From Rhizobiaceae bacterium (GTDB lineage: Bacteria > Pseudomonadota > Alphaproteobacteria > Rhizobiales > Rhizobiaceae), in the NCBI GenBank assembly GCA_029212415.1, contig JARGOF010000015.1:47424-111423 (forward strand): a stretch of DNA of 64,000 nt, written 5' to 3'. Both the position numbers and the translations under genes were made by a program. The notes beneath the pieces were generated by a model, which made no database searches, was not told the origin of the DNA, and worked only from the letters and a program-made list of their open reading frames with translations. Shown here in pieces: positions 52,423 through 61,807 of the stretch (positions are counted from its first letter, which is position 1; each line of letters begins with the position of its first letter).

Positions 52423-52737
52423 ATGAAAAGGCGTTTACCAATGCACGTGAGCAAAGACATTTCGGAAATCAATCAAAGAGTGAAGGCTATCGAGACGCAA
52501 TTGGCGGAAAGATACCGGAAGATAGCCGGCACGGGAACGCCACCATCAGATCTTTCAGACAAGACCGATGCCATCCGCAGCAAATCAAGCGCGCTTAAAC
52601 AGAAATTGACCGAAAAACAGGATTCCGTCTGGGGCGATGTCAAGGACGAATTGCATCGCGATCTGCATGCGCTGGAGGGCGACTTCGACCATTGGGTAAA
52701 ATATCTCGATGAGCATTTCCAGAATCCAGGCGCTTGA
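52423..52737 (+). CDS. Small coiled-coil protein, hypothetical
   Basis: 104 residues, not a family I recognise. Almost all helical and highly charged with heptad-like spacing (ISEINQRVKAIETQLAERYRKIAG; KTDAIRSKSSALKQKLTEKQDSVWGDVKDELHRDLHALEGDFDHWVKYLDEHF). No signal peptide or membrane segment. Begins 40 nt after the SpoIIAA-like gene and is probably cotranscribed, so the two may act together. ATG 52441 (MHVSKDI) is an alternative start. Confidence 0.7.
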   Translation: MKRRLPMHVSKDISEINQRVKAIETQLAERYRKIAGTGTPPSDLSDKTDAIRSKSSALKQKLTEKQDSVWGDVKDELHRDLHALEGDFDHWVKYLDEHFQNPGA

Positions 52738-52943
52738 AATATCCGTCGTGATCAAGCCGGATCGGCGCGTTTTGTAAATACGCCCGCGCACGGTGGTGGT
52801 CAAAAATGGAATATCGGAAACATCGCGTCCGGCACCTGTTGTTGGCGTGACCGCTAATCACGCCAATGTCGGGATAGTTCAAGTCTGCAAAGAACAAAGA
52901 TCAGAAGGGGCATAATCATCGATCTTTGGTATTGCGGCTGGCC

Positions 52944-54314
52944 TCACCAGGGAGACGTGAAATTTGTCTTCTCGGGCCCGCCATTGCGCACACCGGAGTT
53001 CTGCTTCACCTCATACCTGCGGAAATGTTCGTCCAATTGTGCCTTCATCTGTTCGATGCGCAACGCCTGTTGCGGCATCCCGGCGATATCAATCTCCTCT
53101 GAAGGATCATCCTCGAGATCAAACAATCTGCAGTAATTGTCTGCACAATAGACCACCAGTTTGTAACGCTGATCGCGGATCATGCGCACATTGCCATATT
53201 CACCGAACTGGACAGCGCGCCAGGGCTCTGACAGGTCCTGGCCGGTCAGCATGGGCAGGAGACTGCGGCCGGCATAGGTATCATTGCCAGGGTCGGGTGG
53301 CTGAACGCCGCAATAATCCGCAAGTGTCTGAAAGAGATCCAGGTGGTCGGCAAATTCAGGCCGCCGGTCAGCCTGAGGGATCATTTCGGGATGATTGAAT
53401 ATCACTGGAATACGGATGCTCTCTTCCACCATATTGAGTGGCAGCGTACCGTTGCCCTTGCCCCAGATTCCGTGATGCCCGCAGCACAATCCGTGATCGG
53501 ACGTGTAGAGAATCAGGGTGGAATCGGTGAGGCCTTGCGCGTCAACTTCGTCCATCAGGCGGCCAACGGCCTCGTCGAGGGACGTAATCGCAGCATAATA
53601 TTGCGCCAATCCTTCCCGTTCATCGGGCTGGGGCCTCAGCTCTGCCGATTCCAGGTTCTGATCTCCGAACGGGTAGGACGCGCCCTCGGGCACTGCGGAG
53701 AATTCTTTTGCGCGATAGTGCGCAACCAGCCGTTCGGGATGATCCGTCCAGGGGCTATGGGTTGCCGTATGGCCGACAAACAGGAAGAAGGGTCTTTCCC
53801 GGTCCCTCTTGCGCAAGAACCTGACGGCGTGGTCGGTGATGATTTGTGATTTGTGACCATCCAGCTCAACGATCTTGCCGTCGTCGCTGAAGCGGTATCG
53901 GCCCTTCGCCCCGATCGGATAATCACCGCTCAGCGCAAACCAGGAGTCAAATCCCGGATGCGGGTCGATGTCGTTTCCCAGATGCCATTTACCGCTCAGA
54001 CCAACCTGATAGCCTGATTTCTGCAGCAATTGCGGCAGCGTCACTTCCTTGTCGAGCCAGCGGCGGGTTTCAAAATCCGCGCCCGATGCAATATAATCAT
54101 GCAGGCCATGCTGAGAGGCCAGGCGGCCTGTCAGAAAACACGCTCTTGCCGGGGAGCAAACCGGTGTTGGCGTAAATGCGTTCTCCATGACCACGCCGGT
54201 TCCGGCCAGATAGTCCAGTGTCGGCGTGTGCAGGTCCTTGTTGCCATAGGCCGGCAACGCCCACTGGCCGTGATCGTCATTGAAGATCACGATGATGTTG
54301 CGGTCACGGTTCAC
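52944..54314 (-). CDS. Sulfatase (Cys-type)
   Basis: 456-residue sulfatase of the alkaline-phosphatase superfamily that cleaves a sulfate ester. Metal ligands in IIVIFNDDHGQ (Asp13, Asp14), formylglycine-site motif VCSPARACFLTGR with Cys53 (CxPxR), GLSGKWHLG, and the second metal segment STLILYTSDHGLCCGHHGIWGKG. GTG at 54314 is preferred, with AGGA eight bases ahead and 22 nt after the permease stop. No signal peptide, so a cytoplasmic sulfatase acting on an imported sulfate ester, which fits the ABC genes upstream. Needs a formylglycine-generating enzyme encoded elsewhere. Confidence 0.9.
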   Translation of the reverse strand: MNRDRNIIVIFNDDHGQWALPAYGNKDLHTPTLDYLAGTGVVMENAFTPTPVCSPARACFLTGRLASQHGLHDYIASGADFETRRWLDKEVTLPQLLQKSGYQVGLSGKWHLGNDIDPHPGFDSWFALSGDYPIGAKGRYRFSDDGKIVELDGHKSQIITDHAVRFLRKRDRERPFFLFVGHTATHSPWTDHPERLVAHYRAKEFSAVPEGASYPFGDQNLESAELRPQPDEREGLAQYYAAITSLDEAVGRLMDEVDAQGLTDSTLILYTSDHGLCCGHHGIWGKGNGTLPLNMVEESIRIPVIFNHPEMIPQADRRPEFADHLDLFQTLADYCGVQPPDPGNDTYAGRSLLPMLTGQDLSEPWRAVQFGEYGNVRMIRDQRYKLVVYCADNYCRLFDLEDDPSEEIDIAGMPQQALRIEQMKAQLDEHFRRYEVKQNSGVRNGGPEKTNFTSPW

Positions 54315-54336
54315 AATGTCATTCCTGGTTTTGAAA

Positions 54337-55119
54337 TCAATAGTTGGCGCTTTCCCTGACAAAGCGGCCGAGCACATGTTTGCCGATCATTTTCCAGGCA
54401 TAGTCGGAAACCAGACCAAGAAATCCCAGCAGGAATATGCCGACAAACATCCAGTCGATCTTGAAATAGAGCTTTGAGGTCCAGATCAGGTAACCAAGGC
54501 CCGATTCCGCCGCAAGCATTTCAACCGCGACGATCACCAGGAAAGACGAAGCCAGGGCAAGACGCATGCCCACATAGATGGACGGCATGGCGGCAGGAAT
54601 TGTCACCAGAAGGAATATGTCCCAGGCATTCGCCCCGAAGGTCTGCGCTGCAAGCTTCTTGTTCTCATGTATCGTGCCAACGCCGGTGGCGGTATTGATC
54701 AGGACGATGAAAGATGTGGCATACATGACCAACAGGATTTTCGACAATTCTCCCACGCCAAACCAGACGATGAACAAGGTCACCAGTGCGATCGCCGGAA
54801 TGAACCGCAGGAAGTGGATGAATGGATCAACGATGCGTTTGGCGGTCAGAAAGCTGCCGACGATCAGGCCGATGGGGATGGCGATCAGGCTTCCGAGCAC
54901 CCAGCCGGTGAGAATGCGCGCCATGCTGACGCCGATATGCACAAACAGCAGATCTTTCTGATAGAGTTCCACCGCGCCCAGAAAGATGACGGAGACGGGC
55001 GGCAGGAAAAACGGATCAATGAAAAGGCGCGCCGATATCTCCCAGGCCAGCAGGCCGGCGATAACCGCTATGGGTGAGATCAGCTGGCCGCGCCAGGTGC
55101 TGCCTGTTTTCCCGCTCAT
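54337..55119 (-). CDS. ABC transporter permease (SsuC/TauC type)
   Basis: 260-residue permease of the nitrate/sulfonate/taurine group with six hydrophobic helices. Coupling loop at LLVTIPAAMPSIYVGMRLALASSFLVIVAVEMLAAESGLGYLIWTS, the family motif. The ATG at 55119 overlaps the ATPase stop (ATGA) with AAGG ahead. Pairs with the ATPase at 55116 and receptor at 55924. Confidence 0.92.
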   Translation of the reverse strand: MSGKTGSTWRGQLISPIAVIAGLLAWEISARLFIDPFFLPPVSVIFLGAVELYQKDLLFVHIGVSMARILTGWVLGSLIAIPIGLIVGSFLTAKRIVDPFIHFLRFIPAIALVTLFIVWFGVGELSKILLVMYATSFIVLINTATGVGTIHENKKLAAQTFGANAWDIFLLVTIPAAMPSIYVGMRLALASSFLVIVAVEMLAAESGLGYLIWTSKLYFKIDWMFVGIFLLGFLGLVSDYAWKMIGKHVLGRFVRESANY

Positions 55120-55889
55120 ACCCACACCTTTTTGACTTCTTCTTCAATATCCAGCGATATGCGCTCCAAAAGGTCGATATAGACGGGATCGGTCTGGTTG
55201 CGCGGGTAATCCATCGGCACATCATAGGTGTGTTTGATGCCGGCGGCCGGTCCGGCGGACATCAGGATAATTCTCTGGCCCAGGTTGAGGGCCTCGCGAA
55301 TGTCGTGCGTCACATAGATTGCCGTCCCGCCAACATCATTCCAGATGGACACCATCTGATTTTGCAGCATTTGTCGGGTCTGTGCATCGAGTGAGGCAAA
55401 GGGTTCGTCCATCAACATGATGGAGGGCCGCATGGCCAGCATGCGGGCGATCTGTACGCGCTGTTTCATGCCACCTGACAATGCGTCAGGGAATTTGTCC
55501 GCATGCGACAGCAGATTGACCATCTGCAGAGCCTCGTCGCATCGCAACCGGCGCTCTTCCGGCTTTACGCCGCTGATTCTCAATCCGAATTCCACATTGC
55601 CGCGCACGGTCAGCCACTCGTAAAGCGCGCTGGTCAGATCCTGGAACACCATGCCGCGATCCTTGCCCGGGCCCCGGATCGGCTTGTCGTCAATTGTCAC
55701 GCGCCCCCGGGTTGCCGAGTCAAAGCCGGCGATCAGGCGTAAGAGGGTCGATTTTCCGCAACCGCTGGGCCCCAGAAGGATGAGGAACTCACCTTCCGGA
55801 ACCGTCAGGTCGATATTTTCGAGGATCAAGGGCCCGGAGCCCTGGGTGGTCGCATAGGAAAAAGCGACCTGGTTCAGATCAATTGTCAT
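55116..55889 (-). CDS. ABC transporter ATP-binding protein (SsuB/TauB type)
   Basis: 257-residue ATPase. Walker A LLGPSGCGKST, signature LSGGMKQRV, Walker B IMLMDEPFASLD, and the H-loop TAIYVTHDIREA. Belongs with the adjacent permease and receptor to a sulfonate or sulfate-ester importer. Confidence 0.94.
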   Translation of the reverse strand: MTIDLNQVAFSYATTQGSGPLILENIDLTVPEGEFLILLGPSGCGKSTLLRLIAGFDSATRGRVTIDDKPIRGPGKDRGMVFQDLTSALYEWLTVRGNVEFGLRISGVKPEERRLRCDEALQMVNLLSHADKFPDALSGGMKQRVQIARMLAMRPSIMLMDEPFASLDAQTRQMLQNQMVSIWNDVGGTAIYVTHDIREALNLGQRIILMSAGPAAGIKHTYDVPMDYPRNQTDPVYIDLLERISLDIEEEVKKVWV

Positions 55890-55923
55890 CTGCGTTCTCT
55901 TTCATCTCCGGGCCAATATCGTG

Positions 55924-56931
55924 TTATTTGATTTCGTCGACCACTTCGACGGATGGTGCGGCTTCGCGCAGGATCTCCAGGTCGACGTAGTCATTGAGAT
56001 CATAGGCCGGGTCGATGACCCCGCTGGCGACGAGGAAATCAAGCTTGGATTTCAACGACGCCATCCCGGCTGCTTCAAAGCTCAATGCATAGTTCTGGCC
56101 CTGGATGACCGGCTTGATCTTTTCTGCATCACCGGCAATGCCCTTGGCGACAATCGCCGCTGCTTCGTCCAGATCACTGGCGACATCCTTGGCGGCCTTG
56201 TCCAGCGCGCGCAGGGTTGCCAATACGGTATCGCGATTGTTGTCCAGATAGTCTTTTGCAACGACCAGCAGCGCGATTGTTTTCTGATTGACGATACTGT
56301 CGTCAGCCTCGAAGCGAAATTTCGGATCGTCACCCAGTTCCTTGATGCCCTGGCCCCAGATCCACGCAGCGTCAACACGACCGGACTTCATGGCGCCGAT
56401 GATTTCAAACAGGCTGGCAAGGCCAACCAGTTCGACATCCTTGTCAGGATCGATACCATTGTCGCGCAGATGAATGCGCGTGACGAATTCCTGAGCCGTT
56501 CCGGAAGCGACGGCAATTTTCTTGCCTTTCAGGTCGGCAATGGATGTGTAATCGGGGCTGACATAAAGCTTGTGCCAGCCGGGATTGGGTATGCCGATGA
56601 AGGCAGGCGTTGCCAATTTCCCAGATGAAAAACGCGCCAGCAGCGGCATGTCGATAATCACACCGAAATCAGCCTGGCCTGCCAGAACGGCGTCAACGGT
56701 ATCGACACCGTAGGAAAACGTCAGCAACCGGGCGTCAATGCCCTCTTCAGTAAAATATCCTTTGGCGTCGGCAACCCGAATGAGTGTGCCAAGCACAAAT
56801 CCGTCGACCGCGTAGCGCACAACCGTATCTGCGGCCCTTCCGACACTGCCGGGCAGCCCGACACTGCTGGTTAGCATTGCGGCGCCAAGCCCCAAAGCCA
56901 GACCAAGTCGTTTCAGGTTTGATAGAAACAT
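55924..56931 (-). CDS. ABC substrate-binding protein (SsuA/NMT1-like)
   Basis: 335-residue periplasmic receptor of the taurine/nitrate/sulfonate class. Signal peptide MFLSNLKRLGLALGLGAAMLTSSVGLPGSVGRAA, then VRYAVDGFVLGTLIRVADAKGYFTEEGIDARLLTFSYGVDTVDAVLAGQADFGVI and the LKGKKIAVASGTAQEFVTRIHLRDNGID segment. The second ATG (56931) is taken because AAGGGGA lies seven bases before it. Ligand likely an organosulfate, given the two sulfatases. Confidence 0.9.
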   Translation of the reverse strand: MFLSNLKRLGLALGLGAAMLTSSVGLPGSVGRAADTVVRYAVDGFVLGTLIRVADAKGYFTEEGIDARLLTFSYGVDTVDAVLAGQADFGVIIDMPLLARFSSGKLATPAFIGIPNPGWHKLYVSPDYTSIADLKGKKIAVASGTAQEFVTRIHLRDNGIDPDKDVELVGLASLFEIIGAMKSGRVDAAWIWGQGIKELGDDPKFRFEADDSIVNQKTIALLVVAKDYLDNNRDTVLATLRALDKAAKDVASDLDEAAAIVAKGIAGDAEKIKPVIQGQNYALSFEAAGMASLKSKLDFLVASGVIDPAYDLNDYVDLEILREAAPSVEVVDEIK

Positions 56932-56982
56932 TTTCATTCCCCTTTTTGGTTTTCTACAGGTTCGTTTCGCGTCTTTTCGTTC

Positions 56983-57747
56983 TCATGCGCCCCGCAGCAT
57001 CAACGCGTTGTGCTGCAGTCGGCGTTCGGATTCGGCTGCCGCTTCCCGGACAGATTTCAAAATCTGTTCGGCCTTCGCCCGCTCCAGACCAATGGCGGCG
57101 ACCGAGACAGCACCTTTGACGGTATTGCCCACACCCCAGCGAACCGGCGCAGTTATGCGGGTTACCGCGCCTTCTTCGCTGATATGATAGCCGTCTTTGC
57201 GAATGGTCTCGAACAGCGCCAGTTCCTTGTCGATGTTGTCGTCCGTTGACTGTTCTTCCAGCAGACAATTCACCTCATCGGGCGATTGAAAGGCCAGCAG
57301 CGCCATGGCCATGCCATTGTCGATCATGCGATAGGCCTTGAAAAACAGATCGATGAAGTGGAACGACGACGGCATTTCGGTCTTTGCCGTCAGGACAAAG
57401 GAATCATTGGCGTAACGGGCAAAACAGGCTGAATGGCCGCAGGCCTGCGCCAGGTCCTGGATAATCGGACTGAGAATTTCGTTTTCCGACCAATGTCCAT
57501 GCAAATGGCGCGCGAGGATCATCATCCTCGAGCCGACGATGTATTTTCCGTCCTTGCCGTTTTCAACCCAGCCTTCGTCGAGCAGCATTTTCAACAGGCG
57601 TGACAGGCTCGCCGCCGAAACGCCGATTTCCGTTTCCAGTTGTGAAAACGAAGTGCTGCCGGGTGATTTTGCCAATGCATCGATAATGGCCAATGCGCGC
57701 CGTCCGGACAGCAGTTGATTTTCACCGGTCACATTTGGAACTTTCAT
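56983..57747 (-). CDS. IclR-family regulator
   Basis: 254 residues: winged helix (SGRRALAIIDALAKSPGSTSFSQLETEIGVSAASLSRLLKMLLDEGWVENGKDGKYIVGSRMMILARH) and the IclR effector domain (HSACFARYANDSFVLTAKTEMPSSFHF; KDGYHISEEGAVTRITAPVRWGVGNTVKGAVSVAAIG). First gene of the minus-strand set and divergent from the second sulfatase. Paired inverted sites lie between them (57751-57829). IclR control hints that the organosulfate serves as carbon source rather than only for sulfur. Confidence 0.92.
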   Translation of the reverse strand: MKVPNVTGENQLLSGRRALAIIDALAKSPGSTSFSQLETEIGVSAASLSRLLKMLLDEGWVENGKDGKYIVGSRMMILARHLHGHWSENEILSPIIQDLAQACGHSACFARYANDSFVLTAKTEMPSSFHFIDLFFKAYRMIDNGMAMALLAFQSPDEVNCLLEEQSTDDNIDKELALFETIRKDGYHISEEGAVTRITAPVRWGVGNTVKGAVSVAAIGLERAKAEQILKSVREAAAESERRLQHNALMLRGA

Positions 57748-57750
57748 AAG

Positions 57751-57829
57751 TAATAGTGACTCCTGTTTCTGAAAGCGTATTTTGAGAGGATTGATCTGTC
57801 AAGGCTAGCGTTTTAGAAAGTTACTATTA
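57751..57829. promoter_or_regulatory. Paired inverted IclR-type sites
   Basis: TAATAGTGACT at 57751-57761 and, inverted, TAATAGTAACT at 57819-57829 (10 of 11 identical), continuing inward with TTTCTGAAAGCG and its loosely matching partner TTCTAAAACGC. IclR proteins often bind as paired dimers to such spaced repeats. The first copy abuts the IclR start codon. Confidence 0.55.
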
Positions 57830-57929
57830 TAAATGAAAGCAGATTTCGACGATCTCGAATGCACGCGTGCTTCCGGTGACGAAGCGCCAACGTGTTGAAA
57901 GCCTGACTGCGGCTCAACGACAGGACACC

Positions 57930-59375
57930 ATGCGCATGAATCAGCCCAACATTCTCTGGATTTGCACCGATCAGCAGCGGTTTGACACGCTGGGCTGCAC
58001 CGGCAACCCCTATGTGAAAACGCCGAACATTGACGCCCTGGCCGCGCAATCAGCGCATTTCGACCGCGCCTTTGTGCAAAGTCCCGTTTGCATGCCCAGC
58101 CGCGCCAGTTTTCTGACCGGCCGCTACCCCAGAACAACGCGGCTGCGTCAGAATGGTCAGGTCATTCCCGATGATGAAGTGCCGATCAGCCGACTATTGG
58201 CCGATGCGGGCTATCATTGCGGCCTGGTGGGCAAATTTCATCTGGCGCCCTCTGACCCGAAGATCAATGCCACCATCGAGGCGCGGATCAACGACGGCTA
58301 CAGCGAGTTTTGCTGGGCCGGTGATCCCCAGGACCTGTGGGGTCTTCACAGTGGCTATACGGCCTATCTTGCTGAAAAGGGGCTGAAATTCGAGACAAGA
58401 CCCCATCCCAAAAGCCGTTTTGTTGATATCGGCATGCCGGAAGAGCATCACGAAACCACCTGGTGCGCGGAACGTGCCATCGAATTCATTCAAAGGCAGG
58501 CCAAGGGTCCGTCGCCCTGGATGTTCTCGCTCAACATGTTTGCGCCCCATCATCCGTTCAATCCGCCAGCGCCCTATCTCGAACGGTATATGGAGATGCT
58601 GGACGATATTCCGCTTCCTGACGCGCTGGATGACGATCTGTCGACAAAGCCGCCCTACCAGTCCCATGATGCCGAGGGCGCCTATGGCCACACCTTTGAA
58701 TATTCCAAACATATCAGCCCGACGGATCATCGCATGATCCGGGCTGCCTATTGGGCGATGTGTGATCTGGTTGACGCAAAAGTCGGTGCGATCCTTGCTG
58801 CCCTGGAAGCATCGGGACAGAGCGACAATACGATTGTGATTTTCATGTCGGACCACGGCGAAATGCTGGGTGATCACGGCATTTACCTGAAAGGCCCGTA
58901 TTTTTATGAGCCGGCCATACGCGTTCCGTTGATGCTGCGGCTACCCGGCCGCATCCGGCCGAAACGCTACAGCGACCTGATCGAAATGGTCGACCTCGCC
59001 CCAAGCCTGCTGGAGGCCTGTGGCATCGACAGATACAATGGCATGCAGGGCCGCTCCTTGTGGCCGTTGATGAATGGAGAGATCGAGGAGGGTACGCACC
59101 GGGACGACATCTATTGCGAATATTACAACGCCATGCCCTTTCACGACAATCCAACCGCCCAACTCACCATGCTGCGCACCGACCGGCATCGGCTTGTTGT
59201 CGACCACGCCAATGACACCGGTGAACTCTACGATCTGAAAGCCGACCCCAGCGAAGTCAGGAACCTGTGGAGCGACACAGCATCCATGCCGACAAAGGTC
59301 CGCATGCTCGAACGCCTGACCCACCGCATGGCCTTCACAGCCGACCCGCTGCCGCCGCGATTGACGGAGTGGTGA
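57930..59375 (+). CDS. Sulfatase (Cys-type)
   Basis: 481-residue sulfatase, divergent from the IclR gene. PNILWICTDQQRFDTLGCTGNPYVKTPNIDALA holds the first metal ligands; VCMPSRASFLTGRYPRTT is the formylglycine-site motif with Cys54; LVGKFHL supplies the lysine/histidine, and IVIFMSDHGEMLGDHGIYLKGPYFYEPAIRVPLML the second metal segment. No signal peptide, so cytoplasmic. It resembles choline-sulfatase/phosphonate-hydrolase-like members; the substrate is unknown. Only about 30% or less alike to the sulfatase at 52944 by eye, so the two probably differ in substrate. ATG 57930 or 57936. Confidence 0.9.
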   Translation: MRMNQPNILWICTDQQRFDTLGCTGNPYVKTPNIDALAAQSAHFDRAFVQSPVCMPSRASFLTGRYPRTTRLRQNGQVIPDDEVPISRLLADAGYHCGLVGKFHLAPSDPKINATIEARINDGYSEFCWAGDPQDLWGLHSGYTAYLAEKGLKFETRPHPKSRFVDIGMPEEHHETTWCAERAIEFIQRQAKGPSPWMFSLNMFAPHHPFNPPAPYLERYMEMLDDIPLPDALDDDLSTKPPYQSHDAEGAYGHTFEYSKHISPTDHRMIRAAYWAMCDLVDAKVGAILAALEASGQSDNTIVIFMSDHGEMLGDHGIYLKGPYFYEPAIRVPLMLRLPGRIRPKRYSDLIEMVDLAPSLLEACGIDRYNGMQGRSLWPLMNGEIEEGTHRDDIYCEYYNAMPFHDNPTAQLTMLRTDRHRLVVDHANDTGELYDLKADPSEVRNLWSDTASMPTKVRMLERLTHRMAFTADPLPPRLTEW

Positions 59376-59963
59376 GCTGGGAGGGGGGGGCGCGGGCTAA
59401 CGGGGCATATGGTGCGGGCAGAGGACTCGACTTTCAAGACTAAGGAATTGATATCAATAGGGCAGATAATTTCGATTTTCAGGATGTACCCATGTTCGTA
59501 TCCTGGGAACAGCTTCACTTAATAAGTTCGAGTCCTGAACCAAGACTCGCCCCTTGAGAACAAAGCAATGGCGTTCACGTGGTCTTTTGTGCAGGCGTAA
59601 CCCAACAGTTGGATTAGCGACAACCTATCAGCCCGCGATGGACCTGCAGCTGCACTTCGTAATGCCTGCCTGTTTAGGTGGCGGTGCGTCAATAGAAATG
59701 AGCCCCAGCTTCTTTTTCGTGACGCATACTTGAAGATTGCAACGTGCGCGTGTCGGGGTATGGTTTGGGGTAAGGCGTTAAGGGCTTCAAATCGAAGTAA
59801 CGAACTCCTTTTGCATTGAAACAAATTCATGAAATATTCGGCACCTCATGGAGGGGCCGCTTTCTTCTTTGACTGATATTGAGATAAAGTGAAATGCATA
59901 GAGTTGAGATGTTGTGGACGTTGGAGAATTCTCTTATATTCGCCATGGGATAGGGGGTTGGCT
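59376..59963. other. Intergenic region before the protease operon
   Basis: 588 bp, no gene recognised. A run of G residues (59381-59390) follows the sulfatase stop. Base composition drops in G+C after about 59400, so the border between the sulfatase cluster and the foreign-looking block may lie here. TTCATGAAATATTC near 59827-59840 is AT-rich and could be promoter material. Confidence 0.4.
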
Positions 59964-60686
59964 ATGAGCCGCAAATGCCATTTTGTTCTTGCGTTCTTTT
60001 TAGTTTCTTCGGGAGCTGCTGCAGCAAGTTGTGATCCCGCATTGTCGCCGATCGCCGATCCGGTTGAGCTGGCCTACCAGGACCGTGGTGGACGATGCGA
60101 GGGGCTGTATGTTCAAAACATTTCGACTTCTGGCCTGAGACTTATCGGCTATCACTTGGGACAACAAGGCGTGGTTAAGAATGCTCGCGTGCTGGAAATT
60201 CAGGCTGGCGGAAATGAGATTAAGCAGCTCAGAATATCGTCCACCCGACCGAGGCAATATTATCGAATGGACGCACAGTTCGACGGTGGGCGGTACCTGA
60301 TGTCGCTGGATTTGGCCCGACTCCCGGAAATTAGGCTGAAACCTGAAGAGATGGCGGCGTTGTCATGTGTTGCAACATGTGGCACGTTGATGCCCACTCT
60401 GGTGCCCACCCGGCTTGGCGCGCGCGAGACGGCTAAAGAGCCCTTCATCATATTGCAAGCGAACAAAGACTTGTATGGTCTGAAAGTCGAGGTCACAGAC
60501 CAGGCCACGAATGAAGTGATTTTCTCACAAGATTTGCTTGGCAGCGTTTTTTGGCAGGCGTGGCGTCCCGCCGAAATACCTGTGGGGCAATTCTTCAAGA
60601 GGTCTGAAGCAGTCGTGCTGAAGATCCGGTCGAGGGGGCGCGTAAAAGGTCAATTTGACACCGTTATGGCAGTCTTACGCCCATGA
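59964..60686 (+). CDS. Exported protein of unknown function
   Basis: 240 residues, no family recognised. Signal peptide MSRKCHFVLAFFLVSSGAAAAS, then a mainly beta-strand body (VELAYQDRGGRCEGLYVQNISTSGLRLIGYHLG; IKQLRISSTRPRQYYRMDAQFDGGRYLMSLDLARLPEI) with cysteines at the N-terminal side and in ALSCVATCGTLMP. GGGGGTT precedes the ATG; a longer frame upstream has no site. First gene of a three-gene overlapped operon. Confidence 0.75.
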   Translation: MSRKCHFVLAFFLVSSGAAAASCDPALSPIADPVELAYQDRGGRCEGLYVQNISTSGLRLIGYHLGQQGVVKNARVLEIQAGGNEIKQLRISSTRPRQYYRMDAQFDGGRYLMSLDLARLPEIRLKPEEMAALSCVATCGTLMPTLVPTRLGARETAKEPFIILQANKDLYGLKVEVTDQATNEVIFSQDLLGSVFWQAWRPAEIPVGQFFKRSEAVVLKIRSRGRVKGQFDTVMAVLRP

Positions 60687-61807
60687 TAGGCGTTGGGAGA
60701 CATGCAGTGCACGGCTTCACTAGTCGAGTCGCGCAGGCGCCGATGTTGTGGATGATCATGATCCTAGTCCTTGGTCTGGCAGGTGTGCTGACCACCCAGT
60801 TGGTACCGGCGCCGGGCATCACTTTTGCCGTATCGGTCGGTGTGCGCTCTGTTGATATACGGCTTGGGGCAGAGGGCGCTGTTCTACGCGATATAGACGC
60901 CGTCGGCATTTTGGCCAACCTTAGAGGGGCATGGGGGACGGATCCGGTCAGCAACAATCTGATGGATCAAGACTCCCAAACGCCTCTATCCCAGGTTTTG
61001 CTCCGCGCATCGCATGATGGAGCAGCCAAAATGGAGACGCTGTTGATACAGGGCGCGGGCAGAATGAACTTGGCCTACCGTGCTCGCGAACATAGCTTGG
61101 ATATCCGAGTGGTCGAAGATGCTGGCGCGCAAATCAGCTTTGGTTGGGAAGGACAGGTGGACGTGCGAGTTCCTGAGTGGCTATCTGGTCAAGGGGCCCA
61201 ATCAGTCATCCTGCCGTCTGGCGAAATCGACGTCGCTCTGGATGCACCACAGATGCCAGCCAGTCTATCGGCCCCATTCCGAGTGCGGGGCATTCGGCTC
61301 GAAGTGATAGACGATAATGCATTCCAGGCATATGCGGTAAGCACAATCACTGACGGCCATCTGCAATTCTTTTCTTATGGAGTACCTCTAACAGAACGCA
61401 TGCTGCATCCCGGCACCCTTCTGCGGTTCGACGGCCTAGACGCCACAGTTACGAATTTGACCGGGGATACCACGGCGCTCCGGTTGCAGTTGCATGGTAG
61501 GGCCGATGACGTGCAGCTTGGATATGGCTCTGTATTGAGCTCCATTCATCCTTCCGCATTTGAAAGTCTGGGTGCACTCTCAAGCGTGCGGGTGGCGCTT
61601 TCCACGTTATTGGGCGCACTCCTATCTTTGATCGGGGTGGCAGGTATCGGTGCCAAAACAGTCGGGCCGCCGGAAGATGCCGAGCCAGACGCGATTGCCG
61701 TCGCGCTGACAGAGAGTAAGCCAGAAGGAGCGTTCGAGGTGGCAGAAGCTGCTCTCGTTGAAGACGCAATGATAACCACTCCTGAAAGAGGCGAGAATGA
61801 AAGATGA
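60683..61807 (+). CDS. Membrane-anchored protein of unknown function
   Basis: 374 residues. An N-terminal transmembrane helix (APMLWMIMILVLGLAGVLTTQLV, about 19-41) and a hydrophobic C-terminal helix (LSTLLGALLSLIGVAGIGAKTV) bracket a large beta-rich, presumably periplasmic domain; an acidic tail follows. No family recognised. ATGA overlaps at both ends bind it to the genes before and after. Possibly a partner or scaffold of the protease encoded next. Confidence 0.75.
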   Translation: MIGVGRHAVHGFTSRVAQAPMLWMIMILVLGLAGVLTTQLVPAPGITFAVSVGVRSVDIRLGAEGAVLRDIDAVGILANLRGAWGTDPVSNNLMDQDSQTPLSQVLLRASHDGAAKMETLLIQGAGRMNLAYRAREHSLDIRVVEDAGAQISFGWEGQVDVRVPEWLSGQGAQSVILPSGEIDVALDAPQMPASLSAPFRVRGIRLEVIDDNAFQAYAVSTITDGHLQFFSYGVPLTERMLHPGTLLRFDGLDATVTNLTGDTTALRLQLHGRADDVQLGYGSVLSSIHPSAFESLGALSSVRVALSTLLGALLSLIGVAGIGAKTVGPPEDAEPDAIAVALTESKPEGAFEVAEAALVEDAMITTPERGENER

